A stretch of 55,710 bases of DNA from Candidatus Dormiibacterota bacterium (GTDB taxonomy: Bacteria > Chloroflexota > Dormibacteria > Dormibacterales > Dormibacteraceae). The notes under the pieces are model-generated. The model made no database searches and had not been told where the DNA came from. It worked only from the letters and a program-made list of their open reading frames with translations. Positions 10,538 through 18,694 of the stretch are shown one piece after another (the first letter of the stretch is position 1; each line of letters begins with the position of its first letter). The position numbers and the translations under genes are program-made. The stretch lies in assembly GCA_003151935.1 (NCBI GenBank), contig PLYZ01000068.1:1-55710 (forward strand), read 5' to 3'.

Positions 10538-11546
10538 GCGGGCGGTAGTTTCGCTTGTAGTACTCCCAGTACTCGCCCGATTTGAGCGGCCGCCACCACT
10601 CGGGGTGCTCCTGGTACCAGCGCACCGTTCGCTTGAGCCCTTCACCCAGGGCGACCCTGGGCTCCCAGCCGAGCTGGGTGATGCGATCGATGTCTAGGGC
10701 ATAGCGGTAGTCATGACCGGGCCTGTCGGCGACGAACTCGATGAGGCTTTTCGGCTTGCCAAGGATCTCGAGCACCGCTTCCGCCACGCGCAGGCCGGAG
10801 GTCTCCACCCCCGTCCCGACGTTGTACACACCGCCTATCGGCGCCTCGTGAAGGACCAGGTCGATGGCCCGGCAGTGATCCTCGACATAGACGTAGTCCC
10901 TCACCGCTGACCCATCCTTATACAGCGGCAGCCGAAGCTCGTCGATCGCGTTGGTGATCAGTACCGGGATCAGCTTTTCGGGGTATTGGTAAGGCCCGTA
11001 GTTGTTCGACCCTCGTGTGACGAGCAGCGGCAGCCCAAAGCTCTCCGCGTACGCGCGTGCCAGGTGCTCGCCCCCGGCCTTGCTCGCGGAATACGGGCTC
11101 CGAGGCTTGAAGCCGTCCTCCTCGCGCGAGCGGCCGCCGGCCACGTCGCCGTAGACCTCGTCGGTGCTCACGAGCAGGAAGACCTGGTGGTGATGGTTGC
11201 GCGCCGCCTCGCAGAGAACCGCGGTGCCACGCACATCGGTTTCGATGAAGGAGAACGGGTCCATCAGCGAACGATCGACATGCGTCTCGGCGGCAAAGTT
11301 GACGATCGCATCCGCCTCTGCCGCGAGCGAGTTGACGAGATCTGCGTCGCAGATGTCCCCATGCACGAACCGGTAGCCGGGCTGTCCTTCGAACTCGACC
11401 AGGTTGGCCAGGTTGCCGGCGTAGGTCAGCTTGTCGAGCACGGTGACCTGGACCTCGGGGCGCGTGGCGCGGATTAAACGCACAAAGTTGGAGCCGATGA
11501 ACCCTGCGGCTCCGGCGACGAGGAGCCGGCCGAGCGAGCGCGTCAT
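10521..11546 (-). CDS. rfbB: dTDP-glucose 4,6-dehydratase
   Basis: Converts dTDP-glucose to dTDP-4-keto-6-deoxyglucose; 341 residues, as usual. NAD motif GAAGFIGSNFVR. STDEVYGDV contains the Asp-Glu pair that distinguishes dehydratases, and SPYSASKAGGEHL holds Tyr and Lys. The ATG at 11546 overlaps the stop of the cupin gene upstream (ATGA); the longer frame further upstream is a shadow. It belongs to an operon rfbA, rmlC-like, rfbB. Confidence 0.95.
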   Translation of the reverse strand: MTRSLGRLLVAGAAGFIGSNFVRLIRATRPEVQVTVLDKLTYAGNLANLVEFEGQPGYRFVHGDICDADLVNSLAAEADAIVNFAAETHVDRSLMDPFSFIETDVRGTAVLCEAARNHHHQVFLLVSTDEVYGDVAGGRSREEDGFKPRSPYSASKAGGEHLARAYAESFGLPLLVTRGSNNYGPYQYPEKLIPVLITNAIDELRLPLYKDGSAVRDYVYVEDHCRAIDLVLHEAPIGGVYNVGTGVETSGLRVAEAVLEILGKPKSLIEFVADRPGHDYRYALDIDRITQLGWEPRVALGEGLKRTVRWYQEHPEWWRPLKSGEYWEYYKRNYRPLMKTS

Positions 11547-12007
11547 TTGATGGGAGGGCCGGCGGTCCAGTCGTAACCGATCGCCGGATCGTCGTGCGGG
11601 ATCCTGCCCTCGTCGTCTGGCGCGTAGACGCTGGAGGTGATGTAGAGGACGTGGCTCAGCGCCATGGCGCGGCATCCGTGGGCGACACCTGGCGGGATCT
11701 TGAGGCAGGTCGCGTGGTCGTCACCCATCAGGAACTCCATCAGCTTGCCATGAGTCGGTGAGCCTTCACGCGCGTCGTACAGGGCGACCTTGATCGCGCC
11801 CATCACGTACCACCAATCGGTTTGCCGCTGGTGGATATGCCATGCCTTGGCGGTGCCGGGATACATCATGGAATGGCTCCACTGGCCGAAGTGGTCGAAG
11901 AACTCATCCGTCTCGCGGATCACCTCTCGGAAGAAGCCGCGCTCGTCCGAGTGGGTGACGAGCTCCTTGAGCACAACACCTTCGATGGTCGCCGGTTTCA
12001 CCGTCAC
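11543..12007 (-). CDS. dTDP-4-dehydrorhamnose 3,5-epimerase family cupin
   Basis: 154-residue RmlC-fold cupin, shorter than typical RmlC (~180). The catalytic His region reads KAWHIHQRQTDWWYV rather than the standard RGLHYQ, and KIPPGVAHG and the YITSSVYAPDDEGRI tail are recognisable. It overlaps rfbA and rfbB by 4 bp on either side, so its substrate is probably the dTDP-4-keto-6-deoxyhexose made by rfbB. The altered motif and missing RmlD leave open a product other than dTDP-L-rhamnose. Confidence 0.82.
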   Translation of the reverse strand: MTVKPATIEGVVLKELVTHSDERGFFREVIRETDEFFDHFGQWSHSMMYPGTAKAWHIHQRQTDWWYVMGAIKVALYDAREGSPTHGKLMEFLMGDDHATCLKIPPGVAHGCRAMALSHVLYITSSVYAPDDEGRIPHDDPAIGYDWTAGPPIK

Positions 12008-12747
12008 TCGCGGTTGGCTCCGTGCTCGCGCACAAAATCTTGCGCCGCGTAATAAGCCGCCATGGATTCGCCGGCGTCGCCCCAGAAGCCTTCGAGAATG
12101 TCGTACTCCATCAGGCCGCGCTCGAGATACCAGTTGTTGACGTCCGTGATCTCGAGCTCGCCGCGGCCCGAGGGCTTGAGCTCCGGCAGCACCTTCCAGA
12201 CGGTGTCGTCATAGAAGTACACGCCGGTGACCGCGTAATCGCTGGGCGGATGGTCCGGCTTTTCGACGATCCGCTGGATCCGGCGGCTCCCGTTGAGATG
12301 GGCCACCCCCAGGTGGCGCAGGTGCTCGTGATCGCTCTCTTTTGAAAGCACAACCCGGGCGCCTCGCTTCTGCTGGCGAAATGCGTCGGCGCAGTGACGG
12401 ATCGAGCGGCCGAAGATGTTGTCGCCCAGCAGGACAACGACGCGATCGCCACCCACGAACTTCTCGGCGAGGCTGAGGGCTTCAGCGATGCCACCCGGCT
12501 TGTCCTGGTACGCGTAAAAAAGCCTGTCGATCCCGAACTCCTGTCCATTTCCGAGCAGGCGCAGGAACTCGCCGGCGTGCGTCCCGCCCGTGACGAGCAT
12601 CATCTCCGTGACGCCGGCCATGACCAGAGCCTCGATCGCGTAGCTGATCATCGGCCGGTCGTAGACCGGCAGAAGGTGCTTGTTCGTGATGCGGGTCAGA
12701 GGGTGCAGCCGGCTGCCTGTGCCCCCAGCAAGAATCACGCCTTTCAT
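12004..12747 (-). CDS. rfbA: Glucose-1-phosphate thymidylyltransferase (short form)
   Basis: Forms dTDP-glucose from glucose 1-phosphate and dTTP. 247 residues, shorter than the ~290 of enterobacterial RmlA, consistent with the short form that lacks the C-terminal extension. Signature nucleotidyl motif GGTGSRLHPLT, then KHLLPVYDRPMI and VVLLGDNIFG with the metal-binding Asp. First gene of the dTDP-sugar operon. RmlD is absent from the window. Confidence 0.93.
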   Translation of the reverse strand: MKGVILAGGTGSRLHPLTRITNKHLLPVYDRPMISYAIEALVMAGVTEMMLVTGGTHAGEFLRLLGNGQEFGIDRLFYAYQDKPGGIAEALSLAEKFVGGDRVVVLLGDNIFGRSIRHCADAFRQQKRGARVVLSKESDHEHLRHLGVAHLNGSRRIQRIVEKPDHPPSDYAVTGVYFYDDTVWKVLPELKPSGRGELEITDVNNWYLERGLMEYDILEGFWGDAGESMAAYYAAQDFVREHGANRE

Positions 12748-12783
12748 CGCTGTCGGATTCTAGGCTCCGAGACCCCGGAACCC

Positions 12784-12789
12784 TATGCT
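12784..12789 (+). promoter_or_regulatory. -10-like box (TATGCT)
   Basis: TATGCT lies 7 nt before the ATG at 12797; no Shine-Dalgarno is seen. A TAGGCT also occurs at 12761-12766. Proposed leaderless promoter. Confidence 0.3.
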
Positions 12790-12796
12790 TCAAGCC

Positions 12797-13045
12797 ATGG
12801 CGGGAGATCCGACAGGGTCCAGGCCGGCCGCACAACAGACGCGCTACTCGGCCGACGGCTTCTGGCGGTGGGACGGCGCCGAATGGCGGCCCGCGTACTC
12901 CCAGGACCGGCTCTGGCGCTGGACCGGACAGGCGTGGGAACCCACCGCCCGGCCCTCCTCAGCAACTGGGTCCGGGTCGGGTGCAGGAGGTGCGGTCGGA
13001 ATCGTTGTGGGCATGGTTCTGGGCACCATCGCCCTCGTAGGCTGA
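12797..13045 (+). CDS. Small WDG-motif membrane protein
   Basis: 82-residue protein of unknown function. Two tandem Trp-rich units are visible, YSADGFWRWDGAEWRP and YSQDRLWRWTGQAWEP, followed by a Gly/Ser linker and a hydrophobic helix (AVGIVVGMVLGTIALVG). The soluble part resembles the short WDG-W motif of DUF2510-like proteins, and another gene in this window (47843) carries a related unit. The frame stops at 13045 inside the helix, and the next frame continues with a hydrophobic stretch, so a frameshift is possible. An alternative start is ATG 12785. Confidence 0.65.
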   Translation: MAGDPTGSRPAAQQTRYSADGFWRWDGAEWRPAYSQDRLWRWTGQAWEPTARPSSATGSGSGAGGAVGIVVGMVLGTIALVG

Positions 13046-13128
13046 TGGCTTCAGCCATCCTCTACTTCGCCGGCCCGCAGATCTCCAACGTGTTCTCAAA
13101 CCTCGTGGGGACGCCCAACAGCCCTTAA
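13045..13128 (+). other. 27-codon ORF, possible frameshifted continuation
   Basis: Starts with an ATG that overlaps the preceding TGA stop (TGATG) and codes for MASAILYFAGPQISNVFSN and a short tail. The hydrophobic start would naturally complete the membrane helix cut short in the preceding gene. It is either the frameshifted end of that protein or a tiny coupled ORF. Confidence 0.4.
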
Positions 13129-13191
13129 AGCTGCGCGTGAAGGCGGGGTGAGGCACAAGGTGTTGTGGCAGACTGGCCGCCACAAGAAAGC

Positions 13192-14280
13192 ATGCCAAGA
13201 CCCGACAACTGGCCCCGCACGATCCTCCACGTCGACCTGGATGCGTTTTACACGTCGGTCCATCAGCGCGACGATCCGAAGCTTCGGGGCATTCCCGTCG
13301 CCGTCGCCGGCCGGTCTCGGCGTGCGGTTGTCATGGGCGCGTCATACGAGGCCCGTGCCTTCGGAGTGCGCTCCGCGATGCCTTTGCACGAGGCCCTGCA
13401 GCAGTGCCCCCAGCTCATGGTCGTGACCCCGGACAGCGCCAGATACCGCGATGCAAGCCGGTCGGTCCACCAGATCTTCCGCCGCTTCACCTCACCGGAG
13501 CTCGTCGAAGGGATCGCGCTCGATGAGGCGTACCTGGACATCACGGCGCGCACCCGCCATGGAACGTCCAACGCGGAAGACGTGGCGCGGCGGATCAAAT
13601 TCCAGGTTCACACCGAGGTGGGCCTGACGGCGTCGGTCGGCGCCGCGACTTCCAAGCTGGTGGCCAAGGTGGCCAGCGGGACCCACAAGCCTGACGGTCT
13701 CGTCCTGGTGCCGCCAGGGGCGGAGGCGAGCTTCCTGGCCCCCCTTCACATCGGCGTCATCCCAGGCCTCGGCCCCAAGACCGAAGAGCGGCTGAACGCG
13801 ATGGGCCTTCGGACGGTCGGAGAGCTCGCCGTCTACGAGACTCAGCGCCTGGTCCAGGCGCTCGGAGTGGGCGGCGCCGTGCTTCAGCGGTTCGCGCAGG
13901 GGCGCGACCGATCGCCGGTCGACGGCAGCAAGCCGGCGAAGACGATCTCGGCCGAGACGACTTTCGAGCAGGACGTCAGCGACCGTGTGCAGTTGGAAAA
14001 GGCCCTGCGCGAGCTGACCGATCGCGTGGTTGAGCGGTTGAAGGCGGAAGACGTTCGCGCCAGGACGATCTACGTGAAGCTGAAGCTGCCCGATTTCAGG
14101 CTGGTGAGCCGCCAGGTGAGCCGGACGAGCCCGACCGACGACGTCGAGACGATCTTCCGCGCGGCGCGTTCGGCGCTGGAGAAGTCGCACGTGGAGTCAC
14201 GCCCGGTGCGTCTGATCGGGGTTGGGCTTTCGGGCCTTGAACACCCTGCGCCCGACCTGCAGCTGACGCTCTTCGACTAG
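13192..14280 (+). CDS. dinB: DNA polymerase IV (Y family)
   Basis: Error-prone translesion polymerase, about 362 residues. Catalytic motifs: ILHVDLDAFYTSV near the N-terminus and the SLDEAYLD equivalent, here ALDEAYLDIT. The helix-hairpin-helix region reads IPGLGPKTEERLNAMG, followed by the little-finger domain. The C-terminus ends LQLTLFD, which looks like a beta-clamp binding motif (QxxLxLF). The start is ATG 13192; an in-frame GTG 13165 adds nine residues. It converges on the exonuclease gene, overlapping its 3' end by 185 bp. Confidence 0.95.
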   Translation: MPRPDNWPRTILHVDLDAFYTSVHQRDDPKLRGIPVAVAGRSRRAVVMGASYEARAFGVRSAMPLHEALQQCPQLMVVTPDSARYRDASRSVHQIFRRFTSPELVEGIALDEAYLDITARTRHGTSNAEDVARRIKFQVHTEVGLTASVGAATSKLVAKVASGTHKPDGLVLVPPGAEASFLAPLHIGVIPGLGPKTEERLNAMGLRTVGELAVYETQRLVQALGVGGAVLQRFAQGRDRSPVDGSKPAKTISAETTFEQDVSDRVQLEKALRELTDRVVERLKAEDVRARTIYVKLKLPDFRLVSRQVSRTSPTDDVETIFRAARSALEKSHVESRPVRLIGVGLSGLEHPAPDLQLTLFD

Positions 14281-14956
14281 GCGCGGTCCGGTCGACGACC
14301 GGGCGCGGCAGCGCCGCGAGAACCTCGCCCACCGTGGTCCATCCGAACTTCTCCTGCGTGCGCGCGATCAGGGCGCGGAACACCATGGCGGTCGCGCGCG
14401 CGTCGTCCAGGGCGGCGTGCGCCGGGGTGACGTCGAGCGCGAGCTCCTGGACGAGCCGCGCCAGTCCCGGCGTCTGTCCTTTGGGAACCTCCAGCACGAG
14501 TCGCGCCAGGGCAGAGGTGTCGATGATGGGATGCTCGAGGGGGCTCTCCAGTCCCCGGCCCACGAGCCAGGTGTCGAAAGCGTCATGGCTGTGCTCGACG
14601 AGGACGGCGCCGTGCGCGAAACGCAAGAAGGCGCGCCGCGCGTCGCGAAACTCCGGCGCGCCGATGAGCATCGAACGGTCGATGTGATGGCGCCGGTGAG
14701 CGTAGGGATTGATCGGCGCCTGGCAATCGACCAGCGTGTCGAAGAAGGAGAGCGGGCCGTCGAGCCGGAAGCGCTCCGCGCCGATCTCCAGGACGAGGAA
14801 AGGCGCGTTTCCGGTGGTCTCCACGTCGAGGGCTACGAACGGCGCCTCATCCAGCCTCGTTTGAGGCCCGAGCTCGGGTGCGTCGACCGCGATCTCTTCC
14901 CATGCCACGGGTTCCATCGCTCCGCGAGGTTTCAACAAGAACGGTTTAGAGCTCAT
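14096..14956 (-). CDS. DEDDh 3'-5' exonuclease (DnaQ-like)
   Basis: 286-residue protein. The exonuclease domain (about residues 40-205) contains the acidic motif ALDVETTG, HSHDAFDTW, and the His-Asp motif AHAALDDARAT, giving all DEDDh residues. After TVGEVLAALPRP the frame continues for about 70 basic, low-complexity residues coded opposite the end of dinB. The ATG at 14956 overlaps the stop of the flippase gene (ATGA). Could be a proofreading or repair nuclease; the tight pairing with a flippase gene has no obvious functional meaning. Confidence 0.85.
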   Translation of the reverse strand: MSSKPFLLKPRGAMEPVAWEEIAVDAPELGPQTRLDEAPFVALDVETTGNAPFLVLEIGAERFRLDGPLSFFDTLVDCQAPINPYAHRRHHIDRSMLIGAPEFRDARRAFLRFAHGAVLVEHSHDAFDTWLVGRGLESPLEHPIIDTSALARLVLEVPKGQTPGLARLVQELALDVTPAHAALDDARATAMVFRALIARTQEKFGWTTVGEVLAALPRPVVDRTAPSRRASAAGRAQGVQGPKAQPRSDAPGVTPRATSPAPNAPRGRSSRRRRSGSSGSPGGSPA

Positions 14957-16425
14957 CGAGCGATCGCCAGGGCGCGGCGGGCCCAGTCGATCTCCTCCCT
15001 GGTCAACCCACGCAGAAGTAAGACCGCCGCGCCGTAGACCGCCACGCCGACCACGATTGGAATGGCCATCGCCACGCCGCCAAGGCCGCTCAGCGGAAAG
15101 ACCGCAGCGCCCATGACGAGGCCTGCCAGCACCACCCGCCAGCTGAGCCGCCAGACAGGCACGCGACCGATATGTCGCGCGGTGAGTGTCCAGCCCACGG
15201 CGCCCAGGACGATTTCGGTCATCACCGTGGCCCAGCTTGCGCCGAGATAGCCGAAGCTCGGGATGAGCACGAGGTTCATGGCCAGGTTGGCGATCAGGCT
15301 CCAGCCCGCCGCCCACGTGAACGACGCCTGGTGATCCGAGGCGCTGAGGGCGCCGATGAAGGCGTTATTCACGAATGCGAAGCCGAGTGACAGGGCGAGG
15401 ATGCGAAGGGCCGGCTCGGACGGATCGTAAGACGACCCGAACAACGCATTGTTCAGCGGTTGCGCGAGCACGAAGATTCCGACGCTCATCGGCCACCCGA
15501 TGAGCAGCAGGGCTTTGAAGAAGCGGTTCACCGCATCAAGCAGCTCGCCCGGCCGTTCCCGGTGGTAGATGGACAGGACCGGGAACACAATCGACAGAAA
15601 AGTCATCGGGACGAACAGCAGCGCCTCGAACGGCTTGTAAGCGGCTCCGTACCAGCCGGCTTCCACGTGCGGCCGGAGCGCGTACACGAGCGGCTGATCG
15701 ATTCTGAAATAGAGGATCGTGAGCACGAACGTGAGCGCAAACGGCAGGCCCTTCCAGAACCATTCGCGGAGCAGCGGCAGCTCGAGCCTCCACCCGATCA
15801 GCGCTATCCGCTTGAGCGCCAGCACGAGCACGAAGTAGACGCAGCTGAACGCGTTCTGCGCGGCGTAGGCCCAGACGAAGTAGGTAGTGCCGTGCCGGGT
15901 CTTGACGCCGTACAGCACGAGCGCGAGGAGAACGAGGCTCTCGAGCACCACCGCGACGGCCTCGTAACCCAGCTTCTGAACCGCGTACAGGCCGTTGCGG
16001 AGAAGGGTCGAGTAAGAGGTCAAGACCATCATCGCAAAGGCGGGAACCAGCAGAGAGCTCAACCCGTTCAGGGCAAGCGCAAGCGCGAGCAGCCCCAGGC
16101 TCACCACCGACATCAAAAGGCGCAGCGACATGACGTTGCGGAGATAGCGCTGGATCTCGTCGGGGTGCCGGGCGCCCTCGCGGACGAACAACACGTTGAA
16201 GCCCAGGTCCAGCACGACGCTGACGATGGCCGTGTAGTTCACGATCGTGGCAAACGCGCCGTAAGGAGCGGGCATGAGGTGCCGGACCATCGCGAGCACG
16301 GTCACAAGCGCGATGAGTCGCGCCACGACCTTGGCGGTGAGGACGAGGACCGTGTTGCGGAGCGCCCGAGAACCCAGCCCGACGGATCGGGCGGGCAGGT
16401 CGGGCGTTGGATCGTGATCTGGCAA
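14953..16425 (-). CDS. Polysaccharide flippase (MATE/Wzx-like, MOP superfamily)
   Basis: About 490 residues with 12-14 hydrophobic segments, moving lipid-linked sugars across the membrane. Recognisable segments include the N-terminal ALRNTVLVLTAKVVARLIAL and the central GLPFALTFVLTILYFRIDQ. The best start is TTG 16425; no in-frame ATG or GTG is close. A TACGAT lies 8 nt upstream on the minus strand and may be the -10 of a leaderless transcript. The much longer frame reaching 17217 is a shadow of trpS. It fits the polysaccharide genes at 4-12 kb. Confidence 0.85.
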   Translation of the reverse strand: MPDHDPTPDLPARSVGLGSRALRNTVLVLTAKVVARLIALVTVLAMVRHLMPAPYGAFATIVNYTAIVSVVLDLGFNVLFVREGARHPDEIQRYLRNVMSLRLLMSVVSLGLLALALALNGLSSLLVPAFAMMVLTSYSTLLRNGLYAVQKLGYEAVAVVLESLVLLALVLYGVKTRHGTTYFVWAYAAQNAFSCVYFVLVLALKRIALIGWRLELPLLREWFWKGLPFALTFVLTILYFRIDQPLVYALRPHVEAGWYGAAYKPFEALLFVPMTFLSIVFPVLSIYHRERPGELLDAVNRFFKALLLIGWPMSVGIFVLAQPLNNALFGSSYDPSEPALRILALSLGFAFVNNAFIGALSASDHQASFTWAAGWSLIANLAMNLVLIPSFGYLGASWATVMTEIVLGAVGWTLTARHIGRVPVWRLSWRVVLAGLVMGAAVFPLSGLGGVAMAIPIVVGVAVYGAAVLLLRGLTREEIDWARRALAIAR

Positions 16426-16461
16426 CTGGCCAAATCGTACATATGAGAGACTCCTCGGCCG

Positions 16462-17448
16462 ATGGATGAGCGAATCAGGATCCTCAGCGGCATGCGACCG
16501 ACCGGGCGTTTTCACCTGGGGAACTACCTGGGCGCCGCCAGGAACTGGGTCGACCTGCAGAGCCGGTACGACTGCTATTACTTCGTCGCCGACTATCACG
16601 CACTGACCACCGAGCCCGACGGCCACACGGTCGAGGGCAAGATCTTCGACCTCGCCGCGGACCTGATCTCGGTTGGATTGGACCCCAAGCGCAGCGTCAT
16701 CTACCAGCAGTCGAAGGTCCCGGAGGTCGCGGAGCTCTCGCTCCTCCTGTCGATGGTGACTCCGCTGAGCTGGGTGCTCAGGACCCCGACGTTCAAGGAG
16801 ATGGCGAAGAAGCACCCGGACAACGTCAACCTCGGGCTGCTCTCGTACCCGGTGCTGCAGGGAGCCGACATCGCCATCGTAAAAGGGCAGGGCGTGCCGG
16901 TCGGAAAGGACCAGCTTCCCCACCTCGAGCTGATCCGCGAGGTCGTGCGCAAGTTCAACCGCACTTACGCACCGGTGTTCCCCGAGCCGCGCGCGCTGCT
17001 CACCGAGTCGCCGCTGATCAAGGGCACCGACGGCAAGCAGCGGATGTCGAAGACCGTCGGCAACATCGTCGGTGTGACCGATGATCCCCAGGTCATTCGC
17101 AAGCAGGTGAAGAGCATGGTCACCGACGTCAAGCGCACATACATGACGCAGCCCGGCCACCCGCGCACCTGCAATGTCTGCGCGTTCTACAAATTTTTCT
17201 TCGACGATTGGCAGCACTACTGGGATCTATGCCGGAAGGCGAAGATCGGTTGCGGCCAGAAGAAGGAGCTGCTCGCCGAGCGGATCATCGAGACGTTCAG
17301 GCCGTTCCGCGAGGTCCGCGCCGAGCTGAGCCCAGAGCAGGTCAGCGCCATCCTCGAATCGGGCAGCGAAGCAGCCCGCGAGGTGGCTCGCCAGACCCTG
17401 GCGGAGGTACGCCAGGCCGTGGGGCTGCCTCCGTCACGTCTCCGTTAA
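16462..17448 (+). CDS. trpS: Tryptophanyl-tRNA synthetase
   Basis: Class I aminoacyl-tRNA synthetase charging tRNA-Trp; 328 residues. The HIGH-type motif is FHLGNYLGA in SGMRPTGRFHLGN, and the KMSKS-type motif is KQRMSKTVGN at about residues 193-202. A cysteine pair (CNVCAFYKFF) follows in the C-terminal half. It diverges from the flippase, with 36 bp between starts, too little for a T-box leader. Confidence 0.96.
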   Translation: MDERIRILSGMRPTGRFHLGNYLGAARNWVDLQSRYDCYYFVADYHALTTEPDGHTVEGKIFDLAADLISVGLDPKRSVIYQQSKVPEVAELSLLLSMVTPLSWVLRTPTFKEMAKKHPDNVNLGLLSYPVLQGADIAIVKGQGVPVGKDQLPHLELIREVVRKFNRTYAPVFPEPRALLTESPLIKGTDGKQRMSKTVGNIVGVTDDPQVIRKQVKSMVTDVKRTYMTQPGHPRTCNVCAFYKFFFDDWQHYWDLCRKAKIGCGQKKELLAERIIETFRPFREVRAELSPEQVSAILESGSEAAREVARQTLAEVRQAVGLPPSRLR

Positions 17449-17451
17449 CAT
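17446..17451 (+). promoter_or_regulatory. -10-like box (TAACAT) before the Rieske gene
   Basis: TAACAT lies 9 nt before ATG 17461 and overlaps the trpS stop codon. No Shine-Dalgarno is present. Proposed leaderless promoter for the cytochrome bc genes. Confidence 0.35.
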
Positions 17452-17460
17452 TTGGGCCGG

Positions 17461-17994
17461 ATGGCAGACGCTGCGACGCCGAGGAGCACGCGACGCACAT
17501 TCCTGGGCTGGGGGATGGCGATCATCATCACCTCGTTGACGGTTTCCGGCATCCTCCCGATCCTCGTCTTCCTCTGGCCGCCGCCGCCCAAGGGCCAGAC
17601 GAAAGGTCCCCTCACGATCGCCCTGGACACGCCGATCGACCAGCTCTCCGACGGCCAGGCGGTCAAATTCACCGCCCCGGCCAGCCCCAACTCCGCATTC
17701 ATCATGGCGGACGGCGGAGGAGACAATGCACCCGGTGACCTCGCGTTTGGCGGCTTCGTCGTCATGAACCAGGGAAAGGTGCAGGTGCTGGCCATCAACT
17801 GCTCTCACCTGGGCTGCTCTGTCGCGTTGAACGAAGGCGCGAAGAGCTTTGACTGCCCGTGCCACGGCTCGCGTTTTCACATCGACGGTACCGTGCTGCG
17901 CGGGCCGGCCGCGTACCCGCTGTCGCACCTGACCTGGAAGCAGGGACAGGATGCCAGCACGATCGAGGTCGACGGCCTCACTCTCGGTTTCTGA
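17461..17994 (+). CDS. Rieske iron-sulfur protein of a cytochrome bc complex
   Basis: 177 residues. The N-terminal STRRTFLGWG resembles a twin-arginine signal, followed by one membrane anchor (IIITSLTVSGILPILVFLW). The [2Fe-2S] cluster motifs CSHLGC and CPCHGS each supply one Cys and one His, with the disulfide cysteines present. The cluster domain faces the outside and takes electrons from quinol. The cytochrome b gene follows after 3 bp, then subunit IV, so the three form an operon. Confidence 0.93.
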   Translation: MADAATPRSTRRTFLGWGMAIIITSLTVSGILPILVFLWPPPPKGQTKGPLTIALDTPIDQLSDGQAVKFTAPASPNSAFIMADGGGDNAPGDLAFGGFVVMNQGKVQVLAINCSHLGCSVALNEGAKSFDCPCHGSRFHIDGTVLRGPAAYPLSHLTWKQGQDASTIEVDGLTLGF

Positions 17995-17997
17995 GCG

Positions 17998-18693
17998 ATG
18001 GCCATTCCCCACCCGCGCGAGGTCCAGATGGCGGTCGTGCAGTGGCTCGACGAGCGCTATCCCTTCACCAAAGCCATCAACGAGGCGATGTATCAGCGGG
18101 TCCCGAACTTCGCCAACGCTTTCTACTACTGCTTTGGCGGAATGGTTTTCGTCCTGATCGTCCTGCAGCTCGTCACCGGCATTCTTCTTGCCATCTACTA
18201 CGTCCCCGACGCTCGCGGGAATCCGGCGGCCGCGTACACGAGCGTGCTCTTCATCCAGAACAGCGTGTACCTTGGCTGGCTGATTCGCGGCGTCCACTTC
18301 TGGGGCGCCAACATCCTGATCATCATGGTGCTGCTCCATATGGCCAGGGTGTACTGGACCGGGTCATACCGCGCCCCCCGGGAGCTGAACTGGATGGTGG
18401 GCGTGATCATGCTGCTCCTCGTCCTGGTATTAGCGCTGTCCGGCTACCTGCTGCCGTGGGACACCAAGGCTTACTTCGCAACCGAGGTGACGATCAAGAT
18501 CGCGGGGTCAGCTCCACCGGCCTTTCTCGGCGCCTTCATCAAACAGGTGCTCCAGGGCGGACCGGTGGTAGGCCCGCCCACCCTGCAGATATTCTTCACC
18601 GCCCACGTCTTTCTGCTGCCTGCCTTGATCGTGCTGCTGATGTACGTTCACTTCCGATTTATCCGAGCCCACGGGATCGCGGAGCCGATGTGA
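17998..18693 (+). CDS. Cytochrome b N-terminal subunit (b6 type)
   Basis: 231 residues, equal to the first four helices of cytochrome b. Haem-ligand His pairs are VHFWGANILIIMVLLH (13 residues between) and AHVFLLPALIVLLMYVH (14 between); the 14-residue spacing is the b6-type signature. Other family motifs: LLPWDTKAYFAT and SGYLLPW. The residue equivalent to the cysteine that anchors the extra haem in plant b6 is Val. It works with the Rieske protein and subunit IV to oxidise quinol. Confidence 0.93.
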   Translation: MAIPHPREVQMAVVQWLDERYPFTKAINEAMYQRVPNFANAFYYCFGGMVFVLIVLQLVTGILLAIYYVPDARGNPAAAYTSVLFIQNSVYLGWLIRGVHFWGANILIIMVLLHMARVYWTGSYRAPRELNWMVGVIMLLLVLVLALSGYLLPWDTKAYFATEVTIKIAGSAPPAFLGAFIKQVLQGGPVVGPPTLQIFFTAHVFLLPALIVLLMYVHFRFIRAHGIAEPM

Positions 18694-18694
18694 G

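Noticed and set aside
15460-16446. 328-codon plus-strand frame opposite the flippase
   Set aside because: Charged, repetitive composition (Glu/His/Arg/Gln-rich) is the antisense of hydrophobic helices; no domain was recognised.
16426-16461. T-box leader before trpS
   Set aside because: Only 36 bp separate trpS from the divergent flippase start, too short for a T-box.
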